NCBI GenBank assembly: GCA_004352715.1
Contig: SCFE01000020.1
Coordinates: 627,863-691,862 of the forward strand
From: Hofstenia miamia
Lineage: Eukaryota > Xenacoelomorpha > Acoela
Direction of reading: 5' to 3'
Length of the DNA: 64,000 nt
Below, one piece after another: positions 22,870 through 34,200 of the stretch. A program made the position numbers and the translations under genes. Positions within the stretch are counted from its first letter, which is position 1. Each line of letters begins with the position of its first letter. The notes under the pieces are model-generated. The model was not told where the DNA came from, made no database searches, and saw only the letters and a list, made by a program, of their open reading frames with translations.

Positions 22870-24640
22870 TGGTCCACAAAAGTATAGCAAAAATAATTGT
22901 GCAGGTGCTGACTTCTCACCTCATATTTTTTTGCCATTGGTAATCAAGCCTGCTATGCAAATTTTCAGAAACCTGTAAAATTTTTTCTGGTGCCCCAATG
23001 TAAAGCGATTTTAGGGCTTAGGTAGTTTAACAAAATTTTCAATGTGTGCACTGGAATTTTATCAAGTGGTCCAGATATACAAATTTTCAAGTGATTCAAG
23101 CAGAAATGGCCTACATAATAGACATTGACCACTTTCAACCCATTGGTAGTCTTCCATTGCAAGCTGATGTGCTCACTGAATTTTGCAGGGAGCAATTGAT
23201 ACAAAAACAACCAAGAGATGACTATCTAGAAATGTTAGAGTTGACACTACTAGTCTTCTATGAAGAACCTCCATGCGGATTACATTTTCTGGGGCCTGGT
23301 GCTTGCCATTGCGCTAGATAGATGGCAAGAATAATATATGCAATGAAGATGTATCTTTTTCGAAACCAGTTTCACCTAACACCCAGGGAATAAGGAGGAA
23401 TAGAATGGTTTCTGACATATGTTGTTTCCTTATACACCCAATACTGGTATACTTCTTCAAACCCAGCATCTGCTCCAGCAAATGATCTGAAATTCTTGAA
23501 AGATCTTTATGCTTATCACGATACTCCTTTCTCCTTGGCAGCTGTGCATTCATTTAGTCAACATCTCTGGTATCTGGCATAACAGTTGGTAGGTTTGGCT
23601 TTTTTGATGAATCAATTGATGTTAATACCAAAACAGTTGAGATTGAAATTGACTGCTTTATATTATGTATGCAGAAATATATAGCTTTAGCCTCTTAATG
23701 CTATCCTTAGGGTTATTGTTGCATCAATGTATGCTGTGTGTGCCAGCAATCAGTCAAGCTTTGAATCTGGAAAAAAGAACTAACACATTAAAGAGAGGGA
23801 TAGATGGTAAGCTGTATCTTTGAATAGAAAACTAAAGTTATACATGATCAGTGGTTCTGAAATTATACAGGTCGTAAATATTAGCACATTAATGTCTATT
23901 TCTTTAGCTATATTGTTTATGTTGATGTTTTCCTTGTAGTGGTTGGACCAGTTGAAATCACTGGCATTGATTGATCTTTTTTATCACATCTCTTTGCCTT
24001 GATTTGTTTCAATTTGAGATTTTACTGGCTCACCCTTATTGAACAAATCCCCAGGAGGGTGTTTGATGTTAACAAGAAGGTGATATTGTTGCTAATTTTG
24101 TGAATTTCTTTTTAGTTTTTGTGTATTTTTGTAAGACCTTAGCTGGTGTGCTGCTGTATTAATTATCAAGTTTCCTATGCCATGGTTTATGGGATTAATC
24201 ATTTTGTCTTTTGCACAAGAAGATATTATTGGATTTCTAATTATAGGCAAGGAGTTTTAAACAGCAATTTTTTGTTCAAATTGTGGCCAGTTTTCATGCA
24301 TTGAAACTATCTTGGTTGTGCTGAACAATATGAGGGTCACAAAATGATTTGTGATACAGCTTTCAATGATTTGAGATGGCACTCTCACTGTAGAAATTGT
24401 TTAATTGTTTTTAGGGTTAAAAATTGTGGGCTTAGGCACCCCATGTTTAAAGCTATCTGTTGATGGAGGATCATTGGGGTCTCTAGCTGCAATTTGTTAT
24501 AAATCTGTTCAAAGTAGTTAATTTTAATGTATTTGATGTCAAAAAACTTAATAGGGCGTTATTCTGTGGGAGTGATCTCTAATTGGTTTTTTTTCTAGTG
24601 CGTATTGTGACTTTTTCCATTAGTTTAAGAAGTTTTGGTT
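22870..24640. other. Possible extension of the old minus-strand Ty3 element
   Basis: This stretch lies downstream (minus-strand sense) of the integrase relic at 24641-25170, so it should hold the integrase C-terminus and any third coding region of that element. I could not align it convincingly. The small open frames on both strands (for example 23314-23553 minus) are not recognisable. Confidence 0.3.
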
Positions 24641-25170
24641 GGTGCATTTGACTGCATCACTAGCTCTTGGATGAGTGGTAGTAGTGTGAGCATACATTAT
24701 CTATAACTTTTTAGATAGTTCTTGATATATTTTGCTTTTCAAATGTTTTGTTTGCCAATGATTATTTTCTCCATTGGTCTAAAGATGCAGGCCCAATTGT
24801 TCAAAAATGCTTCTGCTAAAGTTTGGGCATTGATGTTTGTTGTTGGTATCATTTTGCTGTACTTGTTAAGATAATCAAATAGTACAAACACAAGTATAAC
24901 CTTCATCATTGCTCTGTAATTGATCAAAATCTCAGGTTCTAATTGGTTGGTTTGCTCTGCAAGTAATTTTTCCAGAATGGACTATATTCTCAAAAGTGCT
25001 TTTACTAATTATCCTTTTCATTATTTTGTGAAAGCAATTTGCTACAAAAAGTTTGTGAACTGTAATTTCAGTTTGTCCTTGCTCATTGAAATTTTTACCG
25101 TCACAATTGTAATACTTTGATGCAGTTATTCTATTGTTTGCTAGAGCAGTTGAATATAAGATTCCACTAT
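24641..25170 (-). pseudogene. Old Ty3 integrase relic, continued at 27191
   Basis: On the minus strand the sequence starts SGILYSTA, then gives a degenerate zinc-binding region, then a core region. That core reads VFVLFDYLNKYSKMIPTTNI and FLNNWACIFRPMEKIIIG, matching VLVDNFTKYARMIPLDST and KEWILKFGPMQTIISD of the intact integrase of element A. Catalytic positions are damaged and several stops occur. The frame continues across the plus-strand insertion 25171-27190 into the pol relic at 27191-28990, so both pieces belong to one old element. Confidence 0.7.
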
Positions 25171-26290
25171 TGTAGCATCATCTAAATAAACCTAAGCTGC
25201 TAAAGTTGATTAGAAGAAATTAGAAGAACTAAGATTGAAAATGAACATGATAAAAATTATATTGTAAACAGTTATAATCATTGCACCCAAGTAATATCAG
25301 TCTAATTGATTATGGAATAGTATTTGTTGATACTAATAATTTTGACTAAACAAAATGTGGTCAAAATCACTTCCATTATTTTTAGCCGCCATCTTGGCAG
25401 ACAAGAGATTTAAAATTTGAAATTGACAGGTACTTTTTCAAGCTACTATAAATAGATTCAGATTCATGTAAACCATTGATAAAGAAATTTCTTTGGAACT
25501 CTTATATTGGTTCTTTACTATGGTTTCATTATTTAATACCATGTCAAACTAAATGAGTTGTGTTTAGTAGAGGTCTGGATCCATCATGGGAATGATTCAA
25601 GGGTCTTTGTGCCAGACCACAAAATTGCACTTAGGTTAGGAATAGGGGTTTTTATTCATGTTTAGTTGAGTACTGATCACTTATCTACATGTATTAAACT
25701 TAACAAGCTCAAAATATTGCTGATAAGCCAAAACTTAGGGATTTATATTTATATTGTTTTAGATACAAATTAATGACAATAATGTGACCAATAATGTGAC
25801 CAAGCATGTAATGATTATTAAATGTAGGTTAGGAAGCTGCTGTATATTAAACTAGTTATTAAAGCCAATATATTTTGGTAATGGCTAAATCTAATATTAA
25901 CTATGCACCTAGTGACAAGTCAGGTTGCATGAACATAAAACACTTTTACAAATCGAGATTAAGTCGAGCTGTGTCTTGCCTTGAGTATGCACCAAGCTAG
26001 GATAAGTTACACATAAGTTATATCAATGAGCTGAGAAGTGGAAATTAACCAAGTGGATCATCAGTGAGCAGGTAAAACTGGATGTGGATGCCCACTATCA
26101 ACAATTATAAGAGATGCTGCATGGCTTCGTCACCTAAATAGTGATTAGTTATTTTTTGTTAATTAAAGATAATGGAACTAAGTGGAAGTTAAGCAGTATT
26201 AGATTGGTACATCCCTACCTGCAAGTACACAGCTAATGTTATAAAGTAACAAAGGAGAAACAGTGACAATGCCTGGTAGAGGATGTTACA
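25171..26290 (+). repeat. 5' LTR of the nested Ty3 element
   Basis: 1120 bp starting TGTAGCATCATC and ending GAGGATGTTACA. It contains CAGGTACTT at 25427 and TATAAATA at 25447-25454, and aligns with the LTRs at 19269, 53824 and 61183. Confidence 0.8.
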
Positions 26291-26306
26291 GGCGACTGTT
26301 ACAGCC
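26291..26306 (+). promoter_or_regulatory. Degenerate primer-binding site
   Basis: GGCGACTGTTACAGCC follows the LTR directly. It differs at few positions from TGGCGACTGTGACAGG at the same place in element A (37478), and the leading T of the canonical TGG is missing. Confidence 0.55.
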
Positions 26307-26740
26307 AAAAAGAACCAGCAAATGGAAAAGAATTTCTTTTATCTACAAGAGACAAACAGTTGCTTCTTAGCAGAATACAAAGAATCTCTTCTACAGCCAA
26401 GGAAACATTCAGTGGAACAACTCGCACACTTCGACATTACCTACAAGTAAAAGTGGAACTACAAGCACCATGACAACAACACCAGAAGTCGATAGTCAAT
26501 GAAGAGATCTACCCACACCTAACATAATGCACTTTAAAAGGAGCCTAGAATTGGGACCAAGAAGGGGCGCCACTACAAACCAGATGATAAAATGACAAAA
26601 GGAAAGAAAGGCAGTGCCAAGAAACAGCACCAAGGACAGTAAGCCCCAGACCTATGTGCTCATTGTCATATTCTGGAGACACAGATTCATCTCCCACTAC
26701 GGAATTACAGTCACTACACTCACCTTGAGACTTCTGCAAA

Positions 26741-27180
26741 TTGAACAAGGTAGTGAAGAAAGATTCATATCCTCTCCCACAAATAGAGGACAAGCACAAG
26801 TACTCTAGAACAATAGATTTATGCAAGGCGTACTGGCAAGTGGAAATGGAAGAGGATGATATCGAAAAAACAGCATTCATAACACCATATGGACTGTACA
26901 AATGGATATACATGGCGTTAGGACTATGCAATGCACCAGCAACCTTTCAAAGACACATCACAAAAGTACTGAAGAACAAGACACACAGAATGGAAGATGA
27001 AGTCAAAGCATACATAGACAATATAATAGTGACAAGTGACCTGATACAAGAGCACTTAGAAAAATTAGTAAGGACTTCAATGACATTGGAGAAGCAGGAC
27101 TCTGCATCAATGGAAAGAAGTGTGACATACTAAATCAGAAAATAGTATTATTGGGAAGAACAATTGAGAAAGGCAGAATA
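26741..27180 (+). pseudogene. Ty3 reverse transcriptase fragment
   Basis: The fragment spans the central RT palm region: KKDSYPLPQIED, then DLCKAYWQVEMEEDDIEKTA, then the ITPYGLYKW, LGLCNAPATF and KVLKN blocks, then YIDN in place of the catalytic YIDD, then EEHLEKL-type sequence. It closely parallels element A. After about 27090 a frameshift leads into CDILN and GRTIEKGRI in another frame. The altered catalytic box, the missing N-terminus and the truncation make it non-functional. Confidence 0.85.
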
Positions 27181-27190
27181 GGATGTTACA

Positions 27191-28990
27191 TTATCTGTAA
27201 TTTTCCATTTATGCTTTTTGAAGTATCTCAATACCATGCTCTCTATTAGTAGATCTGTATTTTTTGATTTTTTTATGAGCTATTGAGATTTCATCAAATG
27301 TGATTTCTTCTTTTGTCATCATGGAAATTACAAGTAAGGGGTGTACCTTAATTTAAACATGGTTTTCAATTAACGTTAAATGATTGAAACCAACATATTT
27401 TTCGACTCATTTTTTAATGAAAAGAAAGCATATTGATACAAAAGTTATATATTCATGGTATATGTGCATCTAAAAGCAATTAACATAGATATTGAATCAT
27501 TCATTATCACTAATCAAAATCATCATTCATTTCCAATGAGATCATTTCAAATTCGTCATCATCACAATTGAAACAAACAGGACAAAGACATTTCTTCTCA
27601 GAATTTTGCACCTTGATTCTTTGAAATCTCGTGAAGTCAGGTGAGAGTTTCATGGATTAACGAGATGCAAAAGTCCTTTATTTGTCAATAATAATCATCA
27701 GTTTTTGTTGTAATAAAAAATTTTGAATTGTTCAATGACTTATGTTATTTCAATCTATCAGATCTTACATCAATGATTGAAATTTAAATCTCACTTACCC
27801 AAGATATTGAACAAATAAAAATTACAGTCTAAAACCAATATTTCTAAAAAAATGAATGCAATGATTAATTAGTTAAAAGAATACAAAATGGATCATTAAT
27901 AATGCTAAAGACTGTGTGAGACAATTTTTCAGAATGTATAGAAAATATATTGATAGCAGTAGTTTGATATATGAATCTAAACTGTAACTTATCAGAGATC
28001 AAAAACCATATCAAAGTTATGGTATACCCTTTAGTATGGAATAATTGAAGTAATATTTTGAATTGACCATTATACTGGAACTCCAGAAAACTTTCTTAAA
28101 TAATCAATGGTGCTATTATCAGTTCTGACATAAATTGATGCTGGTAGAGCAAGCATTTCCAACTTAGTGTTGTTCACTATGTTTTACTTTTTTTGAGAAT
28201 CACTTAATTGATGTTTCCACATTTGCTCCAATGGTAATAGTGCTAATTTCACATTCCAGTACAAGTTCATCATCAGGCATTAGTGTATTTAGAGACTTCA
28301 TTTAATTGATTTCTTTTCTGATAATGTTGAGTTTAATGTGCTTTTGCATATGAATTAATCTTTCATCTATGAGGGTTAGACATCTTTGAAGTTTCAGTTG
28401 CAAGATTCAGTATGAGCATGGGGTAATAGTTAGCAAAACCAAGTATCTGATGCAGATAATTTTTTTGTTAAAAGAAGCTATAATTTCATCAAATTGGTTT
28501 TCAGCATGATCCTTAATGTGAATATTTACAGGTTGAATTATGCAGCCTAGAAAGATGCCCTTTTTATAGCAATGTTAGATTGATTCAAATGTAAATTAGA
28601 TGCAGTACTTTGTATAATTTTTTAGTGTGCTCTCCTTCTGTGAGCATTGCAAAAATGATTTTGTCAATATATTTGGAGATTTCTTTGCATCTGTTTTTGT
28701 ACAAAGAGATTTATTAGCATTGCACTGAAGAGTAGCAGGTGCATTGTATAATACAAGATTCATTTAGAGCCATGATAAAAAGCAATTTCTTCTATCTCTG
28801 GTTCATGCATTGTGATCTGCCAACCTGCATTTCAAAGATAAAAGGTGGTAAATAGTTTAATAGTGGCAGCATCATTTAAAATGTCTTCAGTTCATAGTAA
28901 TGGGTAATCACCATGTTTGATGTTCTTGGTAGTTGAAGCATAAGCAATCTTACACTTTCTCATAATTTCAATACTTAGGAGATCAGGAAT
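27191..28990 (-). pseudogene. Old Ty3 RT-RNase H relic (minus strand)
   Basis: Read from 28990 leftwards, heavily mutated sequence follows the element A order. An RT segment reads YPLL then TEDILNDAATIK then a GWQITMHEPEIEEIAF block, corresponding to YPLPRTEDIIYEAS and YWQVPMEPSDIEKTAF. Next come a tether with LNTLMPDDELVLECEIS, the RNase H blocks TKLEMLAL and VRTDNSTIDYLRKFSG, and the linker KEEITFDEI. It ends in YFKKHKWKITD at the insertion point. There are many stops and indels. The N-terminal parts (gag, protease) are not recognisable to the right. Confidence 0.75.
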
Positions 28991-29931
28991 TGGTAATATA
29001 CAAAACATAATGTATGGTGTTCATTATGTTCATTATGAGAAAAATGGGCTAAAGAACTGTGATAAAAATGTAATTTAAAAAGTTTCTATATGGGCTTGAT
29101 GAATCTGTTCTCTCGATTTGTATTTCTTATTTCCACATTTTGTTTACTAATTAGTAAAACCGAATTCACAGCTAATGTGACCGCGTTGCATACATTTTTA
29201 ATGCATAAATGTTATGCATTTAATAAATATTAATATAATAGGATTTAGATTAGTATGGATTTATATTATCCTATTATTGCAATTGAAAAGAGTGTTGGGA
29301 TAGTTAACTTCTTAAAGAAATTGACAGCAAATAAGTGGAAATCACTAATGGATCATGGCTTGAAAAGAGCAGCTATTTTGGAAACAAATTTCAAGCATGA
29401 CCCCATCCCCAATGATTTCTCCTTGTGACGTCAGAAAGTACATACACACCCAGAGAAAACCACTTAAGAAGACAACTAAAACTGCCAGCAGTGATCTTTG
29501 GTCAGATTGAAATTGATTTAACCTAACACCAAATTCAGCTTGGTTTCCTTTAAAGATTGTTTGGTTTCAAAAGGGATCTACAATATTTACAAAGAAATGA
29601 TTTTCGTTCACATTTTGAATAGTACACTAGAAATTGGCAATGTGTATTTAAAATTAACCTTTTACTTAGTGTTTGATTCTGAAATTTGTTATTATCAGTG
29701 TTCTATATGTGTCAAAATAAATTAGTTCACTAAGAATTTGTTGTTTATTTAAATTTAAGTCAAAGAAGTGAAAAATTGTTTAAGTTTTCAAAACCAAAAT
29801 AATGAGGCTAAGATACATAAAAATATTCTAGCTTCACCAGTTTTTAAAACAAGGTATAATAATTGTCATATTTGTTCTCTGTAGTCAAAGAAATAGACTT
29901 TAAAGTAACTTCTTAAAACAATTTAATTTTA
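28991..29931. other. Intergenic sequence, nothing recognised
   Basis: AT-rich sequence between the old Ty3 relic and the 3' tail of the minus-strand LINE. An open frame of 61 codons at 29540-29725 has no recognisable features. Confidence 0.4.
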
Positions 29932-29950
29932 CAACAACAACAACAACAAC
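29932..29950 (-). repeat. (CAA)n/(TTG)n microsatellite, probable LINE tail
   Basis: Six repeats of the trinucleotide lie about 170 bp downstream of the end of the LINE coding sequence. Microsatellite 3' tails are known in CR1/L2-like LINEs. Confidence 0.6.
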
Positions 29951-30099
29951 ATATATTTAAGTTCTCATGTACATATGCATTTATTAAGTTTACAAACTTA
30001 TTAAGAACATAAATAATGCAACTTTCTTCACATGAGCTTAGTTATGTCAGTAAATGTTTGTTTCTTTGTTGTTTATAAATTACATATAACTTGATAATT

Positions 30100-30597
30100 T
30101 TTTTACTTATTGTTCTTGAGTTGCACATCTTATTTTATAATTAGTCAGATAATTAATATTTTGTTGTGTAATCATGTTTTTCAACTTCTTTTTAAATATT
30201 GTATAATTTTTTTCACTTCTTGTCCTGTTATCCAATTTGTTCCATAGTGATATTGAATAATTTAGGAATCCGTTCTTCATTACTTTTCTATTATACTTAG
30301 TTTTATCAAATAAATAAGAGTATCATCTGCAAATTGTATATGATTACTATTAATGTGCTGATCCATATCATTTACATATAACTAGTACTGATCCTTGTGT
30401 TACTCCATGGTTTATTTCTAATGAATTTGATATTTCTTCATTGAGTTTCACATACTGATATCTATTACTTAAATAACTATTTAATATTTCTATTAATGAA
30501 TCACTAAAATTATAAATCTGATTTAACTTTTCCAATAAAATAGAATGGTTTATTGAATTAAATGCCTTTGAAATATCTAATGATACTATATATATTA
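30100..30597 (-). pseudogene. LINE reverse transcriptase, 3' part
   Basis: The minus strand reads SLDISKAFNSINHSILLEKL (the first catalytic aspartate of RT), then GVTQGSVL, then FADDT (about 30319-30336, the catalytic box). A C-terminal segment follows with SLWNKLDNRTRSEKNY. Sequence normally present after the FADD box is mostly missing, and stops occur, so the copy is internally deleted. It continues seamlessly to 31922-32500 if the mariner is removed. Confidence 0.8.
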
Positions 30598-31919
30598 ACA
30601 TGTCTGGAAAAGAATTAGAATAATGCCAAAACGTTTATTTAGCACAAAAAGAACATAACAATTCATGTTTATTGGACAGTGTAATCACTGTTGAGTCGGA
30701 TGACATGTTCACAATGGGCGATATATTTATTTGCTTCCTCCAACATCTTCCTTTTTTCAATAGAAGTGAGGGCCTGTCGCGCAGCGGAAAGCAGATCTTC
30801 TTTACTTTCAAATTGTTGCTTTTTCAATTGCAGTTTCAGCCATTTGTTGATCCAACGGTCACAACCATTGAGGTCTGGTGAATATGGCGCCTGTTTCGAG
30901 AGAATGATTTGTTTGTCGCGAAAGAATTGTGTCGTGACTTGGGAAACATGAGGACGAGCATTGTCTTGTCTCCAGATAATCTCGTGCTGCTGTACTCTCC
31001 CATGCCGTTCACGGCGAAATTTGTCGATAGTGTATTGGACAAACTGTTTGTAGCGTTCACTATCGACTTTTTCATTCCTGCCAGTACCCTGAATCGCAAA
31101 TTTGCCATCGTGAGTGTACGCCAAAAGCAGCATTGTGCGCTTGCCCCTCGGTGTTGCTTGGATGGCCCTTGGTCGTGCGTCTGTTTTGGCGGTCCATTTC
31201 TTCAGATCACGCCTCCAAGGAATTGGAGAAAATGGTACCCAAGATTCATCTGTAATGACATACCGTCGGCACCACTGCTCTATGCCCAGTTCATGAAAGA
31301 GCCGTATATCCTCTTGACAACATTGCACCCGCTGTTGCTTGTGGACTTCTGTTAAGGAATACGGAACCCAGACAGAGCAAATTTTTCTCATATTGAGACA
31401 TTGATTCAGCATGGTTCTGACAGTATCTTTTCCTACATCCAAAAGATCAGCCAAGTGCCTTAATGATGCGCTGTCATTTTCTTCGATCAGTTTTTGCAGC
31501 TTGGTGACATTTTCAGGACAACTGGATGACGAAGGGCGACCAGAACTGTGCCCTTTCTCCGTTGACAATGTCTCTGCTTTGCAATTGGCAATCCATCCAT
31601 AAATCGTAGCCAAACAAGGCACATCATCTGGCCATACATTGGTCAATTTCCTGTGAATATCTCCGGCAGATGTTCCATTATGATACTCGGTATACACATA
31701 AAATCTGCACGCTGAATTTGAATATTCCATTGCAACGCGACACACTAAAAACCAAATGAGTAATGATTATCATTCACACACATTATATTTCTGCTAACAG
31801 TTATAAAATGTAACCAATCAACAATTAGTATGACATGCTAAATATTAATCATGCATGTACCTATGCGCAGCACACAATAATTGCATTGCAGCATTATTCT
31901 AATTCTTTTCCAGACATGT
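30598..31919 (-). mobile_element. Intact mariner (DD34D) transposon
   Basis: 1322 bp with perfect 29-bp terminal inverted repeats: ACATGTCTGGAAAAGAATTA at the start of 30598-30626, with its inverted copy at 31891-31919. The element is flanked by TA on both sides (30596-30597 and 31920-31921). One full transposase frame fills the interior. It sits inside the LINE reverse transcriptase, whose frame reads through when the element and one TA are removed. Perfect termini and an open transposase suggest a recent insertion that may still be mobile. Confidence 0.92.
30669..31745 (-). CDS. Mariner transposase (DD34D)
   Basis: 358 codons with no stop or frameshift, matching the usual mariner length of about 350. 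The N-terminal half holds two helix-turn-helix regions (about residues 6-60 and 80-115) for terminal-repeat binding, followed by the signature WVPYSLTE (126-133). The catalytic triad is D166 (in VITDESW), D261 (in QDNARPH) and D296 (in PDLNGCD), with 34 residues between the last two: the DD34D pattern that defines mariner. It would cut and rejoin its own inverted repeats at TA sites. The second methionine (residue 6, MEYS) is an equally good start. The C-terminus ends 70 bp from the left terminus. No key residue is missing, so activity is plausible. Confidence 0.92.
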   Translation of the reverse strand: MCRVAMEYSNSACRFYVYTEYHNGTSAGDIHRKLTNVWPDDVPCLATIYGWIANCKAETLSTEKGHSSGRPSSSSCPENVTKLQKLIEENDSASLRHLADLLDVGKDTVRTMLNQCLNMRKICSVWVPYSLTEVHKQQRVQCCQEDIRLFHELGIEQWCRRYVITDESWVPFSPIPWRRDLKKWTAKTDARPRAIQATPRGKRTMLLLAYTHDGKFAIQGTGRNEKVDSERYKQFVQYTIDKFRRERHGRVQQHEIIWRQDNARPHVSQVTTQFFRDKQIILSKQAPYSPDLNGCDRWINKWLKLQLKKQQFESKEDLLSAARQALTSIEKRKMLEEANKYIAHCEHVIRLNSDYTVQ

Positions 31920-31921
31920 TA

Positions 31922-33858
31922 ATATTTTTTCATATCTATCTAATTTTGATCTCCAGTCTTCAACAGCATAAAGTAAGAAATCATTTGTTGAGTTGTCTTT
32001 TTGAAATCCAAACGGATGTTTTGATATTCAATTTGTTCCACATATAAGTTAATTTGGTTGAATAATAATTTTTCAAATATTTTATTAATTATTGTTAATA
32101 CTGAAATTGGTCGGTAATTTTCTGCAAGATCTTTTCTTCCCTTTTTATATATTGGTGTAACTTTAACAATTTTTAAGTAATCAGGGTAAATTGCTTCTGC
32201 CTAGCATTGATTAAATAAGTCACAAAAAGTTCTCAATAAAATACCCAAGGCACCTTTCAATAACTAAGAAGGAAATTCACAATGACCTAATTAATTTTCT
32301 TTGTTTCTTTGTAAAATTCTACTAATGTAATAAATATTGGTTTATAGGGATCATCATGTTTTCTAATATTGCGATGCTTATGATATAAATGTTTAAACTT
32401 TGTATTTAGGTTGTCATTCATTCCTAGTTTCACAAATCTTTCATTTAAAATATTACTAAATTCTTTGTCATTTGTAATATAATCACCATTATCATTTATT
32501 ATATAAAGAATTTCGTTTTCTTCTTTAAAATTTAAAAAATTCGAAATAAATGCCCACTTTTGTTTAATAGACTTTTTTCATTAAAAGATTTTTGTAAAAA
32601 AGCTTGTAGATCAAAATTACATTTTGTTGAGGCTTTATTTCTTAATGTTTTATAATGATCATAGTTGGCTTTCGATCTGTTTTGATAAAAAATTGCGTAT
32701 GCCTTATGCTTTTTTCTAATGCATTCCTTCATTTCTTTAGATATCCATATCTTCCACTTTTTGTTACTATTTTTTACATTGTGTTTTTGAATCTTTATAA
32801 TAGGACAAAGCTTATGATAAATACTTGTTAAATTATCAATTATAAATATCATTTTTTGATCCACTGTTATGCCAAAGTAATAATCATTCCAATTTAAGTT
32901 GATCAATTCCTTCAAAAANNNNNNNNNNNNNNNNNNNNNNNNNNNNNNNNNNNNNNNNNNNNNNNNNNNNNNNNNNNNNNNNNNNNNNNNNNNNNNNNNN
33001 NNNNNNNNNNNNNNNNNNNNNNNCCAATTTAAGTTGATCAATTCCTTCAAAAAATTTTTTGTTGTTAAAGTATTTCTTTGAATAAAATCTTTTAGTGGAA
33101 TATATCCGTGAATCTGTATGAGTCTTTATATTATCCAATATTGCACATGTCAGTAAATGGTCTGATATGAAAAAATCTGTAACAAAAACTTCATATGTCT
33201 TTATGCTTCAGATGTAAGTAATGATATAATAAATCAAAGAAGACTTAACAAAGTTGATGTGTGTTGGTATATTTTTATCCAGAACTTCCATATTAAAAAC
33301 ATCAATTAAATCGTTAATTTCCTTTTTTCAATTTCACATAAATAATTTTGGTTATAATCACCCATAATAATAGCTGAGTTTGTTGTTTGATTTGCAATGC
33401 AAATTTCTTTATATAAATTTTCTTCAAAAGATTGAAATGATTGTTTCTTACTACAATAACTTATATTGATCAAATGACATACTCCATAAATATTAATTTT
33501 AACCCATAAGCTATCAAATTCAGAATCATTTTCAGAAATATCATCTCTGATTATTGGTTTGAATTTGCTTGGTATATTTAGTTTTATGTGTTAAATCTTG
33601 TCTTCTATCTCTTTGTAAGATCAAAAATTTGTCATTTAAGCTTTTTAAGTAGTCATTAGATTTTAACCAAGTTTCTGTCACGCCAATGATTGTACTGTCA
33701 TCAAAATTCTGAATTAGATCATAAAATTTATCAACTTTATTCACAATACTCTGGAAATTGGTATTTACTAATTTTAATTTATTCTCCTTAGTTACAATTT
33801 TTTCATTTGCATTGTTGCAGGGTATGATATTTTCGTATGCAATTTTATTACAATTCAT
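31922..33858 (-). pseudogene. LINE ORF2: AP endonuclease and N-terminal RT
   Basis: From 33858 leftwards an AP-endonuclease domain is visible. KLVNTNFQSIVNK and IIGVTETWLKSN are the first conserved endonuclease blocks. SLWVKINIYGVC, then IIMGDYN (about 33360), then SDHFL (about 33160) are later ones. A linker follows with WKIWISKEMKECIRKKHKAY and RNKAS. The RT start reads IFEKLLFNQINLYVEQ and ends with AVEDWRSKLDRYEKI at the mariner insertion point. Several frameshifts are present. A false gap at 32919-33023 interrupts the linker. Confidence 0.75.
32919..33023. other. Assembly gap (105 N) between 30-bp identical flanks
   Basis: The 30 bases before the gap (32889-32918) are repeated exactly after it (33024-33053). 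The LINE sequence continues sensibly if one copy and the Ns are dropped, so the gap is probably an unmerged contig overlap. Confidence 0.9.
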
Positions 33859-34174
33859 GATTGGTCCTCAAAATAGTTAACTGCATTTGATTTTTATATA
33901 TAGGACACTCTTTGCTAAATGTGTTATGGTTACTATGTGATTTCTTAAACATATTTGAATTTTTGAAGTTGATGCATTTATGCATTTTTTTAAAATTTTT
34001 AACTGGACAATTCTCATAGTTGTGATTATCCATGCAGTACATACAGGTAGATGTTTTCATTGAACATACCTTTGTAGAATGAAAAAATGGATTGTGAATT
34101 CTATAACTTTTAAAAATATAAAAAGAAGCTAAACTCTTTGGTGAAAAATTTGTAACATTTAATATTGAATTCAA
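33848..34174 (-). pseudogene. LINE ORF1 (gag-like) fragment with zinc knuckles
   Basis: 108 codons with a cysteine/histidine-rich pattern, CMYCMDNHNYENCPVK, then KCINF and HNTFSKECP. It resembles the tandem CCHC-type knuckles of ORF1 proteins of jockey/I-like LINEs, which bind the element RNA. It lies directly upstream (minus strand) of the endonuclease start, overlapping it by a few bases, as expected for ORF1-ORF2 order. The N-terminal part is missing or unrecognisable, and some knuckle cysteines are replaced. Confidence 0.6.
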
Positions 34175-34200
34175 TACATTCCTAGCAATACATTAGTGCA

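Larger units (their letters stand above)
25171..27190 (+). mobile_element. Truncated Ty3 element nested in an older Ty3 pol
   Basis: A full LTR (25171-26290, TGTAGCA ... TGTTACA) is followed by a degenerate primer-binding site, about 430 bp of unrecognised leader or gag-like sequence, and an RT fragment. The element ends at GGATGTTACA (27181-27190), the last 10 bp of the same LTR. Most of pol and nearly all of the 3' LTR are therefore missing. The flanks belong to an older element on the opposite strand, and joining them restores its reading frame. This confirms the exact limits of the insertion. Confidence 0.75.
29932..34200 (-). mobile_element. Minus-strand non-LTR retrotransposon (LINE), interrupted by mariner
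   Basis: In minus-strand order: a zinc-knuckle ORF1 relic (33848-34174), an AP-endonuclease domain (about 33858-33100), a linker, reverse transcriptase (about 32500-30310, split by the mariner at 30598-31919), a C-terminal segment, an A/T-rich 3' region, and a (TTG)n tail (29932-29950 read on the minus strand). Domain order and motifs fit the jockey/CR1/L2-like group. Frameshifts and an internal deletion between RT motifs leave it inactive. The 5' boundary near 34200 is approximate. Confidence 0.75.
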
